This document shows, in pieces, positions 34,376 through 45,215 of a stretch of DNA of 64,000 nucleotides. Numbering within the stretch: position 1 is the first letter of the stretch; the number at the start of each line of letters is the position of its first letter. The translations under genes were made by a program, and so were the position numbers. The notes under the pieces are model-generated. The model did not search any database. It had not been told where the DNA came from and was given only the letters and a program-made list of their open reading frames with translations. The stretch spans positions 58,642,118 to 58,706,117 of the forward strand of contig CM049317.1 of assembly GCA_026874595.1 (NCBI GenBank), given 5' to 3'. Source of the stretch: Sipunculus nudus. Taxonomy: Eukaryota > Annelida > Sipuncula > Golfingiida > Sipunculidae.

Positions 34376-35012
34376 TATAACCTTGCAAGTATGCGTGGGT
34401 TGATTCTAAAATATTTAGTGCACAAATAAACCCCATGACACCCTACTGAAGAGGTGTATTACACACTCTTAGTCCACAAAGCAAAGAGGATTATTCAGTC
34501 TGTCAGATAATATTCAATAGCAGGTACTAGTAATTTAGTTAATTACTTGTCGGCACACCTACTGTGTAATAAGAGAAACATTGGTGGGTGGTCTCATGCA
34601 ACTTTGATATAGTATTTGTGTTGAGCAATTAATTTTTCATGCACACACGTACACTACTTTAATTAGGCTCCTTTAATTTCCAAGAGTGGGGTAATTCGGT
34701 GTAATGAAATACAATTAAGTTAAACACTAGATAGTTCCTCTGCATGGTGTACACTTGAATTGCCAGTCATTATGAAGTGCTGTACAGGTTTAAAGAAAGC
34801 ACGCCATGCAGATAAAGGAAGAAGCACTGTATGACCACTGTCTGTATGTGTGCAGTCACATTCTTCCAACTAATGGCGGCCCGACTGCAGCGCTGTAGGT
34901 GGCTGAATAATAATGTATTATATTATTATATTATTATAATATTAAACATGCGTACAATTTGCACCCCGATTAAGAGTGAAATAATACCCGGCAGAACTGA
35001 CGGTATTAACAC

Positions 35013-35015
<3 letters not shown>
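34376..35015. other. No gene seen
   Basis: Short ORFs only; AT-rich (TATTA)n-like patch near 34,915-34,945. Confidence 0.4.

Positions 35016-35079
<64 letters not shown>
35016..35079. repeat. (TA)n microsatellite
   Basis: Pure TA run of about 64 bases. Confidence 0.95.
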
Positions 35080-35094
35080 CAGACATGGGTCGAA

Positions 35095-35235
35095 TACAGG
35101 AGAAATGTATTCGCATACGAATACGAATACAGCAGGGGCACACGAATACGAATACAAATACTCCAAAACAGAAATGTGTTCAAATACGAATACAAATACA
35201 AATGTATTCATGAAAATCAGTATGAATACAATTTA
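35095..35235. repeat. Degenerate (GAATAC)n tract
   Basis: GAATAC and AAATAC hexamers recur about a dozen times, some as CGAATACGAATAC. On the minus strand they produce the VFVFEYISVLEYLYSY-type open frame, which is an artefact of the repeat. Tracts like this often occur near hAT-type element ends, but no matching terminus was established. Confidence 0.65.
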
Positions 35236-35357
35236 CTGAAACAAAAAGAAAGTATCTAGTAACATTTTTGTTTAATACAATTAACTGCAATCATCATATA
35301 TTCATACTTGCAAATTGTATTGTAGTCCAAAATTCAAAATATTCGTGTAATCAACTA

Positions 35358-35567
35358 TGTATGCATTAATATCCAAACCGCATAATGACGGAGTATTATA
35401 AATTATGGTGTTCTGTTACACAAAATATATTAATGAATGTTTTTTACTGGGTTGGGGCCAGGTATGCATTCATATCCAAACCGCATAATGACGGAGTATT
35501 ATAAATTATGGTGTTTTGTTACACAAAATATATTAATGAATGTTTCTTTCTGGGTTGGGGCCAGATA
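35358..35567. repeat. 105-bp direct tandem duplication
   Basis: ATATCCAAACCGCATAATGA and CTGGGTTGGGGCCAG occur twice at a constant offset of about 105 bp with only a few differences. The close identity makes this a recent duplication. Confidence 0.9.
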
Positions 35568-36205
35568 CTTCGACCTGTACCTGGAACTAAAGTTCCTCTA
35601 CCTGGTATAAGGTACTCCAGGTACAAATGTGATACTGGTACTCGAAATGGACACCAGGCCTGGGCTAATTGCATGTGCAAAGCTGTCACCCCTGTTCGGA
35701 CAGTTAGCCATCTTAGGGAGGGATAATTACAAAGCATTGATCCTTGCCGCCTTGAAGCTAGCTTCCTGGCTAGCAAGCCTCTTAAACAGGAGGTTCATTG
35801 CAGCATTATATTATCATCACAAGTATACAGCAACCAAAAAAGGATAGATACAGAGGGTTGCTTACATGCCCCATGTCTAAAGCTGTCTAGTATGTACACT
35901 GAACAGGATTGGGGCCAGTTACTTGTACCTGTAACTAGGTACACAATTCACAGTTATGTGGATTACAGGTTTACCAAGATACTGGAATTTGATATAAGGT
36001 TTGGTCAAGTAAGGTACTAAGCTGTCATCCTTGTCGGTGCTGTTACCTAGACCAGGCAGGGGTAATTACTAAGCTATCAACCCTTTTAACTTGAGTGGAC
36101 TTGGGCTAATAGCATTCTGGCCTAGCTACCTCCAGCCTCTAAACAGGAAGTTCATTGTGGCATTAACAATTATGAAGGGTACAGAGCAAAGGATATATTG
36201 ACAGC
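35550..36205. repeat. Older ~340-bp tandem duplication
   Basis: 35,550-35,860 and 35,905-36,205 share, in order, TTGGGGCCAG-TACTT, GACCTGTACCTG/GTACCTGTAACT, AGCTGTCA(C/T)CC, GGGATAATTACAAAGC/GGGTAATTACTAAGC, AAACAGGA(G/A)GTTCATTG and AAAGGATA. It is noncoding and more diverged than the 105-bp duplication beside it. Confidence 0.75.
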
Positions 36206-36462
36206 GTTTCTTGTCTCTTGTAGACACCTGTTGTAAAATATGTATAAAGAACATTGGTGTAGGATAAATGTAGAAGTAAAGAGGGTCTGACAGATGGAGA
36301 TGTACATACACCTGACAGCATAAACACATTGATATTAATTTGGTATGAATAAAGTAAAAAAAATGTGTACATAAATGTGTCAAAATGTGTACATAAGATT
36401 GTTAGTGTGCATGTGTTACGTGGGTCCAAATCAATCACATTTTTCCAAATGGGTGAAGGACA

Positions 36463-36484
36463 ACATATATATATATATATATAT

Positions 36485-36534
<50 letters not shown>

Positions 36535-36878
36535 GATCGAGTTACCCTCCGGTGTAAAGTGCTCCATGGCCTTCGGACAAGGCCAGAGTGATATAACGAT
36601 GAAGAAAAACTATAAAATTCACTACAGACTGTTTCACAGGATACGACCCGATCCTCAGGTGAATATTGATAGAAAGAAGCTAACGGCATAGGTTGTGCCT
36701 CCGAGGACAATAGGATCAGTATCAGTCATTTACTTGCTCTTCCCGATTCGCACAAAGCATAATCTCGTAAAGTCTCGGCTTTTCAAACCGTGCCGTAAGC
36801 TTCATTCTTACTACATTCCAAAGAGGTCGCATCCCGTGAAAGTCTGTAAAGAAATTTACAGTGTTGTTATTCTTCATC

Positions 36879-36932
<54 letters not shown>
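36463..36932. mobile_element. Foldback structure bounded by two (TA)n arrays
   Basis: Outer (TA)n arrays lie at 36,465-36,529 and 36,882-36,932. Inside them, the block ACGATGAAGAAAAACTATAA ... ACAGACTGTTTCACAGGATA at 36,597-36,665 reappears inverted at 36,812-36,885 (ACGATGAAGAATAACAACAC ... ACAGACTTTCACGGGATGCG). It is therefore an imperfect inverted repeat around about 150 bp. The arms resemble non-coding terminal regions of Penelope-like elements, which form inverted terminal copies, but this is not demonstrated. Confidence 0.5.
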
Positions 36933-36935
<3 letters not shown>

Positions 36936-37073
36936 TCGAACCTCACAGTTACGACCACGCCTGGGACTGGCCAAAGAAGTCGTAATTTAGGGGTGGTCGT
37001 ATTTGTGAAATTCAAAGTTTATTCGAGACCATGAAAAGCGGTCGCAATTTGGGGTAGTCGCAAGGCGGAGTTC

Positions 37074-37076
<3 letters not shown>
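36933..37076. mobile_element. Short TA-flanked MITE inside (TA)n
   Basis: The left end CAGTCGAACCTC and the right end GGCGGAGTTCCACT (inward AGTGGAACTCCGCC) are imperfect inverted repeats. Internal TACGACCAC and GTGGTCGTA also pair. The element sits between two (TA)n arrays, consistent with Tc1/mariner/pogo-type insertion at TA. Confidence 0.65.

Positions 37077-37128
<52 letters not shown>
37077..37128. repeat. (TA)n microsatellite
   Basis: Pure TA run adjoining the MITE. Confidence 0.95.
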
Positions 37129-37131
<3 letters not shown>

Positions 37132-37984
37132 GTCTTCTTTAACCGGTTATGTTCTATTTAAATTTAATAGGAACAATTATAGATTTCCCATGTATATGAT
37201 AAAACACTCCCCATCAGTTGCTTCAGCTGTTTCAAACATAATGTTAAATTTACTTAACGTGGGTTTATGTGGCACAATTGGAAAGATCCATATTTAAAAT
37301 CAATCCAAAAGTATTTAAATTCATAATAAACCCTATAAAGTTCACATTATTTTAAACATTGTACAATGTTCTTTCTGATAGTATATATATTTTTGAACTT
37401 TAATTCATCTTATCATGATTTGTAACATTTAAAACAAAAATTATATTGTAAAAGATATACTTTTTTAAGCACTCAGTAACAGAAAGTCACCTTTAAGTGG
37501 ACTTATATTAAATTATATGAATATATTTTAAATTCTTGGTTGTTTTCCTCCATTGTGTCTTTTTGGTTGAAAAATGAAATTTTATTGAATCAAAATTTGA
37601 AATTTCAGTTAAAAGATAGAGCCATGAAAGGGACAAAACAAATGAAAACACTTTTGAGGCATTGTTTGGTAAAAAGTGGCTTGCTGTTTCTGGGTGCATG
37701 AAATGCGTACTGTTTAAAACATTAAAAAATTAAAATGTTAAAATATCATATGAAAATGCATGAAAATTTAAATAATATGTATGTATACCATCAGAAATAA
37801 AATGTTACAGTTTTGAAATCAGGTATACTTTATTAGTCTAATATGGATTTAAAACAACATTTAGATTTATTGTAGACACAGGGTTTTTGTCAATCGTGCT
37901 GCCATAAAATAACGTTATATAAAAGAAAAACAAATAGCGTTCGCCTTAACTTTTGTTATCTGAATAGACATAGAGTTTAAGTCG
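37129..37984. other. No gene seen
   Basis: Very AT-rich; may include the 3' part of the LINE remnant that lies just beyond it on the minus strand. Confidence 0.4.
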
Positions 37985-38690
37985 CTTCCTACTACAGAAG
38001 TGACGCATTATCTGCAAACACTCTTATAGTTGTATGTACACAATCTATCCAGTCTTTTATATATGCTAGGAAGGTAAGGGTGCTAATATCGATCCCTATA
38101 GCTCTCCTCAGTTAAAGACAAGATTGATGAACATTTTCCGTTTAATTCTACTCTTTGTTTTTAAGGTTTGACAAGTAATCAGAAAACCAGTTGAGTAAAG
38201 CAACATTATCACTCATGATATATAATTTGTACAATAGACTTTTGTGCCATACCTTGTCAAATGTCTTTGATGCATTCAGTAAAACAAACAGAGATCCCTT
38301 ACCCATATTAATTTCTTTTGAAACTATATTATACATTTCACACAGTTAAGTATCATAAATCAGCTTGCATAAAAGATGCTTGAAGAGAGATAAACTTCTG
38401 TTTTTTAAGCATGTAATTGAATTATTTGAATACAAACCTTAAAAGCACTGTAATCAAACAAGCAGAGAGACCGGTCGATAGTAACCAAGTTGTTGTACAC
38501 TCACCTTCTTATATATCGGCATTACGTTTGCATGTTTCCATACTTTGGGGAGTTTAAGCATTTTAGTGACCAGTTGAACATTATGGTTAAGCTCTTGGTT
38601 ATAGAATGTGCACACACTTTTCTAGTAATTAATTTCTTCTGCTAACTTATCAAATTTGCTCATTCTTAGGCTAATCCCCCAATAATTTGA
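37985..38690 (-). pseudogene. CR1/Jockey-like LINE reverse transcriptase remnant
   Basis: On the minus strand, in order, I read MLKLPKVWKHANVMPIYKK, then YYRPVSLL. Next comes FVLLNASKTFDKVWHKSLLY, where the first catalytic Asp is replaced by Asn, then LLNWFSDYLSNLK. The last piece is TTIRVFADNASLL, the FADD box with its second Asp changed to Asn. The RT is therefore dead by at least two active-site substitutions plus frameshifts and stops. Segments before the thumb are present; the C-terminus is not seen. It lies within 90 bp of the promoter-like block at 38.77-38.94 kb and on the same strand. Confidence 0.75.
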
Positions 38691-38772
38691 GTATTTGGGT
38701 GTTGTCCTAAAGAAACACCAAACTCTCTCTCTGCAGATGGAATCTCGCATGGATGCTATCCTCTGAGCATAC

Positions 38773-38856
38773 GTTGTGTGGTATCCCCTCGTCCTTATTG
38801 AACCCAGACAGGTTTATTCCTCTTAGTTTCTCAAAACCGCTCATAGACGCTGCCAT
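38773..38856 (-). CDS. Candidate first coding exon, 28 codons, unassigned
   Basis: Minus strand: AAGATGGCAGCGTC supplies a good start context. The frame reads MAASMSGFEKLRGINLSG then FNKDEGIPHN, ending exactly at a codon boundary before GTATGC, an acceptable donor. Unspliced, the frame would stop at 38,707. The ATG overlaps a YY1-like AAGATGGC motif, and an ETS site lies 80 bp upstream, as in many TATA-less housekeeping promoters. No downstream exon was recognised, and the next minus-strand sequence is a LINE remnant that would be intronic. The protein family is unknown. Chance similarity cannot be excluded. Confidence 0.3.
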
Positions 38857-38945
38857 CTTGCGAAACACCAAAAGCCGGATGTCAAAGGTCATATTTGGTA
38901 ATTATGGGTATTCTGCTTGAGAAATCAAAGGGACAACCGGAAGTA
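38851..38945 (-). promoter_or_regulatory. TATA-less promoter-like block (ETS + YY1-like)
   Basis: It contains ACCGGAAGT (38,936-38,944), a consensus ETS/GABP site, and CCGGATGT (38,875-38,882), a weaker ETS core. TGCCATCTT (38,851-38,859) is the reverse complement of the YY1-type AAGATGGCA. Their spacing and the start codon match a housekeeping promoter. Function is inferred only from motifs. Confidence 0.35.
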
Positions 38946-39222
38946 AACTTGATCTTGCTGCTGTGGGTACCAGCGCCATTCCAAGTGTTGTAACACACAG
39001 TCCTACCACAGACATTCAGTATTTAAAAAAAAAAATACTCACACATAGCCCACACAGAAGGGATCAGGAGTCATCTGATTTCAATTTGATTTTTTAAAAA
39101 TTGCGAAAAAATGTTAGTTGAAATTTGATATGTACCAGTGGCTTATCGAGGATTTTGCTATCGGGTGGGAGGGGGGGGGGGTATTGGGCACAAGGGTTAG
39201 ACAAACATTTTACCCTATTTTA

Positions 39223-39273
<51 letters not shown>

Positions 39274-39955
39274 GTCTCATGCAATGGGGAAGGCCATATG
39301 TTAAGTCAGTTATATGTCTCACAAGTCAATGAAAAAACGATGTATTTACCATTATTAAATTGTGGTAACAATTTCTAAACCTTCACGCAAAACACATAAC
39401 GTATTGGCATAATTGATAAAAATAATATACATTTAATCAAGTTCAAAATACTTTGAGGTAGACTTATACGGAAATGTACTACTGGTTGTATAAGGTCAGG
39501 GAGAGTTGACAATGGACACAGTGTGGCTTAGTCGGAAATGCAGGGTTGTGCTCTTAGAGGAAATAAGGGTCAGACAAACTTTTAAGCCTCACTTCATCTG
39601 GTATCGCTGTAAAAAGAGTACCGAATGTCTCCTTGAAATATAACAAGGCAGTATGTTTTGTTGGTTATATTTTGTCTCTGACGGTTCTGTCGGCCCAATT
39701 GAGGGCAATGTTTTGCCATATCAACGAATTTTGAACAAAATCGCAAGCGTCGGCAAATAGTACAAGGATATTAAGGATACGATGAATTAGGTAACACTTG
39801 GGGATTCCTTTTGTTCCAAGATGATCTTACAATATCAACAAAGAAGAAAAAATACCAAACATAATAAAAATGGTAGTCACAATAACTTACCCTTCACACA
39901 GAATACCTCGCCTATTGGTGTATCTGACAAACATAACTTGCCCTTGAAGAGGGCC
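38946..39955. other. No gene; (TA)n inside
   Basis: It contains a G tract at 39,170-39,180 and a (TA)n array at 39,227-39,271. Remaining sequence shows no motif. Confidence 0.45.
39227..39271. repeat. (TA)n microsatellite
   Basis: TA run of about 45 bases. Confidence 0.95.
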
Positions 39956-39959
39956 TCGC

Positions 39960-40440
39960 TCTTCATCTGAACACTGGAGACTAGTAGTGTAAACCACTCC
40001 AACCAGTATAGTGAAAGGTCACTTAATTATGACATAAGGGGTTAAACTGTGAAATGAGTTGCCATCAGATATAAGGGGACCAATCTCGCCCGTCACATTT
40101 CAAAAGCACCTGAAGACTGTATTGTTTATACAAGGATTTGGTGCTGCCCAGACTGTGATATAACTCTGGTGGATATGTGCAATTTATATGATACAGTGAC
40201 TCCTAACAGTGCGATAATTATTATTTTAGTTCGATCCCTGCATTGTAGAGTCTCATAAATTAAATTATCATGTTTTTTATTTTCTCTAAATGTGTGTATA
40301 ACTTTTTAAAATCAAACTTTAGTACTATTTGTTTTTACGTTCTATAACTTACTGTGTTTTATTACTGTCAAGCGCATAGAAACTTTTTAATGGTAACAAT
40401 GCGCATCTAAATGAATAAAATAATAATAATAATAATAATA
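39960..40440 (+). pseudogene. CR1/L2-like LINE 3' end with (AAT)n tail
   Basis: The frame L*NELPSDIRGPISPVTFQK then HLKTVLFIQGFG corresponds to the C-terminus of CR1/L2-type ORF2, with the expected Trp codon now a stop. It is followed by about 280 bp of 3' UTR carrying AAGCGCATAGAA ... ATGCGCATCTAAATGAATAA, a conserved-looking 3' terminal hairpin region. An (AAT)n tail ends at about 40,440. The reverse transcriptase itself is absent, as expected of a 5'-truncated insertion. Confidence 0.75.
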
Positions 40441-40476
40441 AGAGCTTAATGACCAGTCTCCCATCCACCGGGTTTC

Positions 40477-40521
40477 CGGTCGATTTTTTTTTTTTTGCCG
40501 GCCGAAAAAAAATCGGTCGGA
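40477..40521. repeat. Inverted repeat (CGATTTTTTTT / AAAAAAAATCG)
   Basis: GGTCGATTTTTTTT and AAAAAAAATCGGTC flank a short GC-rich centre (GCCGGCCG), giving a compact hairpin. Confidence 0.7.
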
Positions 40522-41215
40522 CCAGTAATAGTGGGCCAGCCAAAGTTGATTTTCTCACGTTAGAGGGCATTGCTTGTTGATAGCAGGTATCCATGCTAGA
40601 TCAAGCAGACAAAGAGTAAAGAAAAAAGGTGTGGGTGGATTCCACCTTGATTTAAAAGGGTGTTCTTGTTAACGCAGTAATGTTTTCACCATTCTAAATC
40701 ACGAAAAATAGACGTGGAGTCAAGGGGTACTTTTTGCATGTTTGTTCCCCAAAGTGTCTTTAACACATTTTGAATTTTTATAAAATGCAGGATAAAAGCT
40801 CCAGGAATAACGGATATTCGTTTTGATAATACTGTTTTTGGAGAGAGTTGTGGTTATCAGAACACCCTAGATGGACGTTTACCATTGAAAGGTAATATGC
40901 GAACTGAAACATTTGAAATGGCGGTTAAGACAGCTGCGACAGTGACGAAAAAGGCGATTGCTATCATTATATAGTAGTCATCATATATAAATGCTTTAAT
41001 GGACCATCGTGTGTTTTAAGTTCAAACAGGATCATTCGGCGGCATTCATCGCCAAGACATGAAACATGCATGGGGGTTTATAGTATATGACACTACCGAC
41101 GATGTTAGAGTCAGCGACTCTAACGCTTTGCCTTCCGGTCCTGTTCATTTTGTAGCGTTATTCGACTCCCCGGGGAACATCAACCCAAGCAGTCAAAACA
41201 GGCGTTAGAAGATAT
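40522..41215. other. No gene seen
   Basis: Short ORFs only. GCGACTCTAACGC-type palindromic sequence (AGAGTCAGCGACTCT) occurs near 41,110. Confidence 0.4.
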
Positions 41216-41219
41216 TATT

Positions 41220-41391
41220 TGTTAAGCATTTTATCGTTCCGCCCATGAACAGTACCCATTTATTCCTGGGTCGAGAGAGCGCACCCTTGTTGTTAACACC
41301 TTGGTTAGCGCAGACGGCGGTCTGAAAGGGACGCGAACCCACAAAATTGCGGTCACAAGTCCAGCACACTAAACATTACGCCACCACACTC
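41220..41391 (-). mobile_element. tRNA-derived SINE
   Basis: On the minus strand the head reads GTGTGGTGGCGTAATGTTTA, with box A around TGGCGTAATG, and GGGTTCGCGTCCC as box B about 45 bp on. CTGGACTTGTGACCGC fits an anticodon arm. A short body ends near AATAAATGGGTACTG. Stem pairing is imperfect, so a SINE is favoured over a tRNA gene. Confidence 0.6.
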
Positions 41392-43910
41392 CACATGAGC
41401 TCTTCAGGCACCCACAGAGATACGAACCATAATACCAACTAATGCTATACTTAATGAACTATGTCTATAAGACGGAGACACAATATATGCCGCCATGCCA
41501 GCATCCGGAACTCAACGAAACAAACTTTTCAAGGTTCCCTTAATTGTAATTTGATCAAGTTCGGACGCCAAATAATTTGAAAAATAATGGTTGACTTGTT
41601 AATTCCGAGATGGAAGCCAGTATGACCACTATATGAGGTAAAGTAGGCTCTTTCGTTAAATTTTGATGGTTACATGTACATGGCCTGCCAGGTTGCTGTC
41701 AGATCTACGCATTAGTCCAGATAATTAGATAAATCAACAGAAGCGACCAATTTATGAAACTTACTGTAAAGCGTGTCATACGACTAACAATTGATATGAA
41801 GAATGATTATAGTATGTCCAGACGAAAATTTCTAAAATGATACTAAGACAGCGAGTGGTAGGTCTACAGTATATTCTTGACATTGTAAGAATTATAAAGG
41901 CTACGGTGAATTTCATTCAGTAGGAATAAAACTTGTGCACAGTGCACGAAAACATTATGGTTTGGATGTTATGGCTCCTCACAAAAGTAAGTAACACTGC
42001 ATTGTTCCCCGACCGCCAGGATTGTACAGATCTGGACTTGTGGTAGAAGTTTCGGTGCACCAGGCAGTCATTTGGGGTCTTCCACATCATGTCTCCATGG
42101 CTCTACTTCAAGCGGTTCATGGAGTCTTCTACACCATGTCTCCAGGCCCGACAAATTACAATACTGACATAAGTACGTATGCAGCTGATATAAGCAACAA
42201 TAAATGTTCATTCCGCAAAAAGTGTTTATGAGTTGGTCTTCAATAACACGACTTTGCGCCCCCCCCCAAAAAAAAAATTGTCTTGTTATGAAGCTTATAG
42301 CTTCCTGCTTGGAGTCTTTCTGCCACCTGAATTTTCTGTTCAGAATTCATTCAGAATTCGCTATTGGCCAAAATTTACAGTAGCCTCTTTCAAAATATCG
42401 GCATCAATACCTGGAGACCTAATGACGCTTAATAAACCCCACTACATTACATGTTTCACTTGTCCCCTGAAATAGAAACGCATTGGGTTCAGATTGGGTT
42501 CAAACTTGACCGCTACTAATTATAAACACCCCCGCAAGAACAATACACTTAAATCCCCGTTCACAGTGTGCAAATTGTTTTAAAAATCCCAAGGGTGTGA
42601 ACACAGAAGAACATGCCACAGAATTTTTTATTAATTGATTCAATTTGACATTGTGAAATTAATAATAAAAATAGAATATCATGATTATTCTGTGACACAA
42701 TTTTCATTGTTGTTTAAATTAAATGAAAGACTGCAGATTAATCAAGCTTGAATTTAATTTGAACTTAACTCTGTTGGTAGCACCTCTTGGCCTAACACTG
42801 AATACATAACCCACCTTTGATAATGAAACAATTGTTAAATGATATTCACAAGAAATCCACGGACACAGAACGGGATATTGAGTCACCCCTTTTCAATTAA
42901 ACTTGTGAATATTGTTTTTGTCCTGAGCTTTGAGGTTCCTAATGAAAACTGATATATCGACCACCCATCAGTTATAACACATTATCACTCATCTGTGGGA
43001 GGTCTTACAAGCAAGTACCATGATGTCAAAGCCTCTGGCGCCATGCAGAGTGGTACATCGGAACAAACAATTACACATTGTTAATCTCCGACCGTCAATA
43101 TCAATATATCCTTAGATCATACTATATGAATAAATAAACTTAACATTAAAATACAGTTTACTGCTATTTTAGGGAATTCTAAGCTCTTTTTTTTTTTAGG
43201 AAAAGCCGTGGCTTAGCCGGCATTCATTGTTTCGAGTTATGAGAAACAGCCCAGTTGTAACCCTTAATGCAATTATTAATACAATAGGGAACGTTACTGC
43301 AATAGGGGTCGAAACAATGCATGGAGCTATATTTTTTCATGGGCTGAAGAATGAAATGAAACGGGTATCGTTCGGGGCAAATATCAAATTTATTAATTAT
43401 GCTGCTATTTATATTAGGAAATAGTTGGGTAAAAGAAAAATAGTTTGCCCTTGAAGAGCGCACGGGCTTTAGAAAGCATTTTCAGAAGATTTTAAGCTGT
43501 CGCGGAGAAGAAACCTGCTTATTTAATGCTTGTTCATTATACAGATTATTAATTTCATTTAACTAGCACTGTTAAAACTCTGTGGTGTTATACATACCAC
43601 AAGTATATACAGGAATTATACGATTCACATAGAATTCTGAAAAGATAAAGGAGTCTCTGGCAGTTGTGTAAATTTATATTCAAGGTTCGGGGATGACTCT
43701 TAGGCGTGTCAAAGGGGGGAGGGTAATTATTAACCTCTTATTGGCTGTGTGACACATTTCAAATGTATTACAATTAAATAGAAGATTAAAAAAAATAAGG
43801 TATTATGTTTCCAGTATAGTTTGTTTCTAAACTAGGCTTAGATATATAATATTTCATGGTAAATTCAGAAATGAAACCAAAGTCTGTATTTCTAATTATT
43901 AATATATTTC

Positions 43911-43913
<3 letters not shown>
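41392..43913. other. No gene seen; small 47-bp tandem repeat
   Basis: At 42,073-42,146, GGGGTCTTCCACATCATGTC and GGAGTCTTCTACACCATGTC occur 47 bp apart, each followed by TCCA. The ORFs here (for example 42,022-42,475 and 43,227-43,424) show no recognised domain. The remainder is AT-rich. Confidence 0.4.
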
Positions 43914-43958
<45 letters not shown>

Positions 43959-43969
43959 ATATATATATG
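43914..43969. repeat. (TA)n microsatellite
   Basis: TA run with a TGTGTG interruption, ending about 110 bp upstream of the TATA-box block. Confidence 0.95.
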
Positions 43970-44029
43970 ATTCTCTGAATAGCAGGGGGAGGTGATTACA
44001 TTGAGCAACAGTCTGCAACGGAAATCTCA

Positions 44030-44417
44030 CCTAACCACGCCCATATCCAAACTGTCATACGCAGACTCATGGAATCCATATAAAAGGTGTCGCTGTTGTG
44101 TATTTCGCGAGAAGCCAACGGGCAGCGGAGGAGCGTGCAGTGCCGGCACATTAATGAAGACCTGTAAAGGTTCTTCACAGCATCAATACAAGCTTATAAT
44201 GTACTGTCAGCAGGGCACTTGTGTCACTGATTTGATTTGATTTGACTGGAAAGCTGAACGAGTGTTGCTTGTGCCTGACTTCTGTTCGTCACCGATTAAC
44301 GTTGATTCCTGTTTGCTAAAATCTGTTCTACTCTTCAAATCACGCTTCAAGAAGTGACACAATCACAGGCCGATTTTTTTAAAGACCACTGAAGATTAAC
44401 CTAATAAAGACACACCG
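44030..44417 (+). promoter_or_regulatory. TATA-box promoter with 5'UTR-like first exon
   Basis: AACCACGCCC (about 44,033-44,042, a KLF/Sp1-type box) and CAGACTCATG precede TATAAAAG (44,079-44,086). A transcript start would fall near 44,110. The downstream region is GC-richer than its surroundings and contains a 28-codon upstream-type ORF (from about 44,153 to 44,239). It ends at ACACCG|GTAAGTATAT (44,417/44,418), a near-ideal donor. Together these resemble a core promoter plus a noncoding first exon whose coding exons lie further right. No such exon was identified, and an LTR-type promoter is an alternative although no LTR ends were found. Confidence 0.4.
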
Positions 44418-45015
44418 GTAAGTATATATTTAACTTTTTAATTTATGTCTTTCAACGCACGTTTTTTTTTGTTTCTGGATTATTTAAAAAAAGTTTACCT
44501 TTTTATTTATTTTATCGGGTGATCTTTTCCAAATATTATAATATCAGGAAAGGCATTGATATGGTGTTAACATGTTGTCAGTGGCGTCAGTTTATCTTCA
44601 AGGGTTGGGAAAGACCCGCAGTAGAGGAGGGAAATCAAAGCTAGGATAACCTTTTTTAACATATATATATACCTTTTATTGACTGTGTAACACATTTCAA
44701 ATATTTAACACTTCATATAAGGTTTAAAAAATAAGGGCAGTATGCTGATTGTCGGACTAAAGTTGCATTAAGAGGTAGTTATGCGGCGTACTAGCATTGA
44801 TCCGAATGCTGATGGCTTGACTAAAATAAGTTCGGGTTTAAAATTTATAAATTTAGACCTGCACAGGGGTAAGTTTTAGGGTGGACTTTTCTCAGAGCAA
44901 ACAAGAAGTCAATCAATATGTCAATGTCAAAAATGTCAACAATAGATTAAAACAAGGAAATGCATCTCTTTCACAATGAGCTAAATGATAATTGATATTA
45001 ATGAGTTGTACGGGG
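44418..45015. other. No gene seen
   Basis: Would be intron if the preceding donor is used. AT-rich, no motif. Confidence 0.4.
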
Positions 45016-45019
45016 GGGG

Positions 45020-45215
45020 GGAGGGGGGTTCCAGGATTTAGGAAATGGGGGGGGGGTCCAACTAAGGAGTACTAATGAAAAACCGTTAAAAGAGCACCAG
45101 GTCCGGAGTAGGGGGATCCAGGCCGTAAGGTTTTGTCTGAAACCTTTATAAAAGCTTGTAGGGGATGAAAAAGGGGGTCCTGCACCCCTCCCCTGGATCC
45201 GCTTCTTAACTAGAA
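45020..45215. mobile_element. G/C-tract MITE, second copy
   Basis: It starts TTCCAGGATTTAGGAAA, runs through G tracts, ACCAGGTCCGGAG and GGATCCAGG, and ends CCCTGGATCCGCTTCT. The order of motifs matches 28,217-28,475, but the inner palindrome is largely absent. CCAGGATT / CCTGGATCC ends act as inverted termini. Confidence 0.65.

Noticed and set aside
35000-37000. Several minus/plus ORFs of 70-134 codons rich in YIYI
   Set aside because: They are translations of (TA)n arrays.
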